A stretch of DNA of 8,677 nucleotides, taken from Gallionellales bacterium CG03_land_8_20_14_0_80_55_15 (GTDB lineage Bacteria; Pseudomonadota; Gammaproteobacteria; Burkholderiales; Gallionellaceae). The translations under genes were made by a program, and so were the position numbers. The stretch is from the NCBI GenBank assembly GCA_002780675.1, contig PEUR01000181.1, positions 1 through 8,677 of the forward strand, in the 5' to 3' direction. Under the pieces are notes generated by a model that did no database searches, had not been told where the DNA came from, and saw only the letters and a program-made list of their open reading frames with translations. Positions 6,590 through 8,677 of the stretch are shown piece by piece (position 1 is the stretch's first letter; each line of letters opens with the position of its first letter).

Positions 6590-6985
6590 TTAGTCGTCGG
6601 TCAGGTTGAGGGATGCGGAATTGATGCAATAGCGCAAGTCGGTGGGTTGTGGGCCGTCCGGGAAGACATGACCGAGATGCGCGCCGCATTTGCCGCAGCG
6701 GACTTCGTCGCGGCTCATGCCGTGGCTAGTGTCGCTCCGGGTTGTCACGTTTTCGGCGCGGTGTGGCCGCCAGAAACTCGGCCAGCCGCTGCCGGAATCG
6801 AATTTGCAGGACGACTCAAACAAGGGTTCATCGCAGCACGCGCAATGGTAAACCCCCGCGTCGTGGCAATCCCAATATTTCCCGGTGAAGGGCGGCTCCG
6901 TGCCGCACTGGCGGCACACCCGATATTGCTCGGGTGTGAGTTTGCTGCGCCATTCGGCATCGGTTTGCTGGGTGTTATCATTCAT
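6590..6985 (-). CDS. msrB: Peptide-methionine (R)-S-oxide reductase MsrB
   Basis: A 131-residue cytoplasmic enzyme that reduces methionine-R-sulfoxide in proteins, with thioredoxin as usual reductant. Hallmarks: [12 protein letters not shown] (28-39), the first zinc CxxC pair at Cys48/Cys51, [11 protein letters not shown] (62-72), SHG (87-89), the second zinc pair Cys97/Cys100 (CGKC), [10 protein letters not shown] (103-112), and catalytic Cys120 in RYCINSASL. The length is that of a single-domain MsrB without MsrA fusion. The protein has ten cysteines. The position that carries the resolving cysteine in E. coli (SGCGWPSF) is Ser66 here, while extra cysteines occur at 24, 27, 40, 50 and 60. 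There is no signal peptide. The start at 6985 has only a weak AAGATGA upstream. The gene follows phoH after 52 bases and is nearly joined to yciB. Confidence 0.96.
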   Translation of the reverse strand: MNDNTQQTDAEWRSKLTPEQYRVCRQCGTEPPFTGKYWDCHDAGVYHCACCDEPLFESSCKFDSGSGWPSFWRPHRAENVTTRSDTSHGMSRDEVRCGKCGAHLGHVFPDGPQPTDLRYCINSASLNLTDD

Positions 6986-7037
6986 ATCATCTTGATTTTA
7001 TTGAAAATATCATTAAAAGTTACGGTCAGAACGGAGG

Positions 7038-8465
7038 TTACAAAACCTCGCCTGCATGATCCGCCAACCTCGAACGCTCGCCGCGCAGCAAGGTGATGTG
7101 GCCGCCATGCGCCCAGCCCTTGAAGCGGTCCACCACATAAGTCAGGCCGGAACTGCCTTCGGTGAGGTAGGGCGTGTCTATCTGCGCGATGTTCCCCATG
7201 CATACCACCTTGGTGCCGGGGCCGGCGCGAGTGATCAGGGTCTTCATCTGTTTCGGGGTGAGGTTTTGCGACTCGTCTATGATGATGTATTTGTTCAGGA
7301 AAGTACGGCCTCGCATGAAGTTGAGCGATTTTATCTTGATGCGCGAGCGGATCAAATCGCGTGTTGCCGCGCGCCCCCAGTCGCCCCCTTCATCGTCGGT
7401 CTTGTTCAATACGTCCAGATTGTCGTCCAGCGCGCCCATCCACGGGGTCATTTTTTCTTCCTCGGTGCCGGGCAGAAAGCCGATGTCTTCGCCGACCGGC
7501 ACGGTCACGCGGGTGATGATAATCTCGGAATAGAGTTTGGCTTCAAGCGTTTGCATCAGCCCCGCCGCCAGCGTCAGCAGCGTCTTGCCGGTGCCCGCCT
7601 GTCCCAGCAGGGTGACGAAATCAATCTCCGGGTCGAGCAACAGATTCAGCACGAAATTTTGCTCGCGGTTGCGCGCCACGATGCCCCACACGTTGTGCTT
7701 GCTGTTGGTGTAGTCGGTCAGGGTACGCAGCAGGGCGGAGGTGTCGTTTTGTTCCAGCACGATGGCGTGAAACGGCGTGTCATCTTCCTTGAAGACGAAC
7801 TGGTTGAGGAACAGCGCCCCGCACAACGGCCCATGTATCTGGTAAAAAGTGTGTCCGTCCTGCTGCCAGGATTTCAGCTCCTTGCCGTGCGTTTCCCAGA
7901 AATTCGCGGGCAGTTCCAGCGCGCCGGTGTAGAGCAGGTCGGTATCTTCCAGCACTTTGTCGTTGAAATAGTCCTGCGCCTCCAGACCCAGCGCACGCGC
8001 CTTGATGCGCATGTTGATGTCCTTGCTGACCAGGATCACCGCGCGTTCGGGTTGCTGCTGTTGCAGGCCGATGATGACCCCCAGAATCGCGTTGTCGGCT
8101 TTGCCGAGTTCGAGATTTTGCGGCAGCTCGTGCTTGACGAAGCTGGTTTGCAGAAACAGCCGTCCGGTGCTGTTCTGGTGCGCGTCGGAATGTAGCGCGA
8201 TGCCTTCCTCGATGTTGCGCGGCGCGTCGTTGACGATTTCGTCCAGGAAACGGCTGACCTGGCGCGCGTTGCGCGCCACTTCGGTCATCCCCTTTTTCTT
8301 GTTGTCCAGCTCCTCCAGCACAAACATCGGCAGGCAGATGTCGTGTTCCTCGAAGCGGTACAGACTGGTCGGGTCGTGCAGCAACACGTTGGTGTCCAGC
8401 ACGAACAGCTTGGTGTCGGTGCGTGGGGTATCGGTTTGCTTTACCGCTTTTTTGCGTGGGGGCAT
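7038..8465 (-). CDS. PIN-PhoH (PhoH2-type) RNA helicase/ribonuclease
   Basis: A 475-residue cytoplasmic protein with an N-terminal PIN nuclease domain (about 19-175) and a C-terminal PhoH P-loop ATPase (about 255-470). The PIN acidic residues look complete: Asp24 (LDTN), Glu51/Glu52 (VLEELD), Asp124 (KADNA) and Asp149 (SKDIN). The ATPase has Walker A GQAGTGKT (288-295), Walker B IIIDESQN (394-401), GNIAQID (424-430) and a terminal RGERSRLA (461-468) carrying the likely arginine finger. PhoH2 proteins studied in actinobacteria unwind and cleave RNA with ATP; a similar role in RNA turnover is inferred here. Residues 3-9 are a basic head. The start is firm: AAAGGA lies five bases before the ATG. 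It differs from the short PhoH/YbeZ type, which lacks PIN. The gene appears to lead the co-directional set ending at 4650. Confidence 0.95.
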   Translation of the reverse strand: MPPRKKAVKQTDTPRTDTKLFVLDTNVLLHDPTSLYRFEEHDICLPMFVLEELDNKKKGMTEVARNARQVSRFLDEIVNDAPRNIEEGIALHSDAHQNSTGRLFLQTSFVKHELPQNLELGKADNAILGVIIGLQQQQPERAVILVSKDINMRIKARALGLEAQDYFNDKVLEDTDLLYTGALELPANFWETHGKELKSWQQDGHTFYQIHGPLCGALFLNQFVFKEDDTPFHAIVLEQNDTSALLRTLTDYTNSKHNVWGIVARNREQNFVLNLLLDPEIDFVTLLGQAGTGKTLLTLAAGLMQTLEAKLYSEIIITRVTVPVGEDIGFLPGTEEEKMTPWMGALDDNLDVLNKTDDEGGDWGRAATRDLIRSRIKIKSLNFMRGRTFLNKYIIIDESQNLTPKQMKTLITRAGPGTKVVCMGNIAQIDTPYLTEGSSGLTYVVDRFKGWAHGGHITLLRGERSRLADHAGEVL

Positions 8466-8470
8466 GACGT

Positions 8471-8476
8471 TCCTTT
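8471..8476 (-). promoter_or_regulatory. Ribosome binding site of the PhoH2-type gene
   Basis: AAAGGA on the minus strand with a five-base spacer to the ATG at 8465-8463. It supports the chosen start. Confidence 0.7.
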
Positions 8477-8543
8477 AGGCTATGTCGCTGTTAAACAGGG
8501 GTTGCTGCGATAAGTGTGATTGCACTACATTATCTTCATAACA

Positions 8544-8561
8544 TATTGATTATAAACAATA
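8544..8561 (-). promoter_or_regulatory. Promoter -10 box within an FNR-box-like palindrome
   Basis: On the minus strand TATAAT (8554-8549) is a perfect -10 box about 84 bases before the phoH start. The -35 region (GTGGTT at 17 bases) is poor. The box lies in an 18-base palindrome, TATTGATTATAAACAATA on the plus strand, with a single mismatched pair. Its core TTGAT-TATA-AACAA matches nine of ten fixed bases of the FNR/Anr consensus TTGAT-N4-ATCAA. A protein bound there would cover the -10 box and so would be expected to repress. Both the promoter and the operator are predictions. Confidence 0.4.
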
Positions 8562-8582
8562 AAAATACACAAACCACGCTTT

Positions 8583-8601
8583 CCCTCTTTCAGTGGGAGG
8601 G
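8583..8601. repeat. Short hairpin CCCTC/GAGGG
   Basis: CCCTC (8583-8587) pairs with GAGGG (8597-8601) around a nine-base loop, with no T-tract after it on either strand. It may be incidental. It lies between the tandem repeat and the phoH promoter. Confidence 0.25.
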
Positions 8602-8611
8602 CATGGCTAAT

Positions 8612-8677
8612 CCTTAAAACCGCAGTTTAATCCGCAGATTAACGCAGATTAACGCAGATTAACGCAGATTAACGCAG
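8612..8677. repeat. Tandem repeat, 10-bp unit ATTAACGCAG, continuing past the window
   Basis: Four exact copies of ATTAACGCAG occupy 8638-8677 and the array is cut by the window edge. Two degenerate copies precede it: TTAAAACCGCAG (8614-8625) and TTTAATCCGCAG (8626-8637), which share the CGCAG end and an AT-rich start but are 12 bases long. The unit is not a multiple of three and no gene crosses it. It lies upstream of the phoH promoter. Confidence 0.9.

Noticed and set aside
7056..8195. Long open frame (379 codons) on the plus strand
   Set aside because: It lies antisense to the PhoH2-type gene, whose domains and motifs are fully conserved. Its own translation matches nothing and is rich in residues expected from the mirror of GC-rich codons.
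8612..8677. CRISPR-like array
   Set aside because: The copies are contiguous 10-bp units with no spacers and no cas genes nearby, so it is a simple tandem repeat.

Overview
This is an ordinary chromosomal stretch from a Gram-negative bacterium, most likely a betaproteobacterium. A Nitrosomonadales-type organism (Gallionella, Sideroxydans or methylotroph relatives) would fit, but I infer this from gene order and protein style and cannot prove it. Every complete gene is on the minus strand. The only plus-strand coding sequence is the last 20 codons of a gene cut by the left edge.

Right to left (direction of transcription): positions 8612-8677 hold a tandem repeat with a 10-bp unit that runs off the window. 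Next comes an AT-rich promoter region with a TATAAT box inside an FNR-box-like palindrome. A tightly packed set of six genes follows: a PIN-PhoH (PhoH2-type) RNA helicase/nuclease (8465-7038), msrB (6985-6590), yciB/ispZ (6586-6044), yciI (6044-5742), bolA (5731-5468) and a secreted parvulin-type peptidyl-prolyl isomerase (5432-4650). Gaps are 52, 3, -1, 10 and 35 bases. The set ends at a strong hairpin terminator (4600-4630). The shared theme appears to be stress and quality control: RNA turnover, repair of oxidised methionine, envelope maintenance, iron-sulfur/redox regulation and periplasmic folding. A single operon is an inference from spacing and the lack of internal terminators.

Beyond the terminator is one large gene (4509-700) for a 1269-residue cytoplasmic c-di-GMP enzyme with four CBS domains, PAS, GAF, two more PAS domains, GGDEF and EAL. 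The synthesis, inhibition-site and hydrolysis motifs all look intact, so it may both make and degrade c-di-GMP under control of ligands bound by its sensory half.

Positions 61-699 hold no intact gene. They appear to contain coding debris: on the minus strand, a C-terminal scrap resembling a formylglycine-generating-enzyme (FGE/sulfatase-modifying) domain, abutting an N-terminal scrap resembling DUF4255 (Pvc16-like). A promoter-like sequence at 600-629 points into this stretch. Positions 1-60 look like the C-terminus of a J-domain protein.

I see no defence system, insertion sequence, CRISPR array, tRNA or rRNA. Nothing amounts to a clearly new system. The better leads are the debris and its orphan promoter, the redistributed cysteines of MsrB, the five-codon ORF linking yciI to bolA, the palindrome over the phoH -10 box, and the tandem repeat at the right edge.
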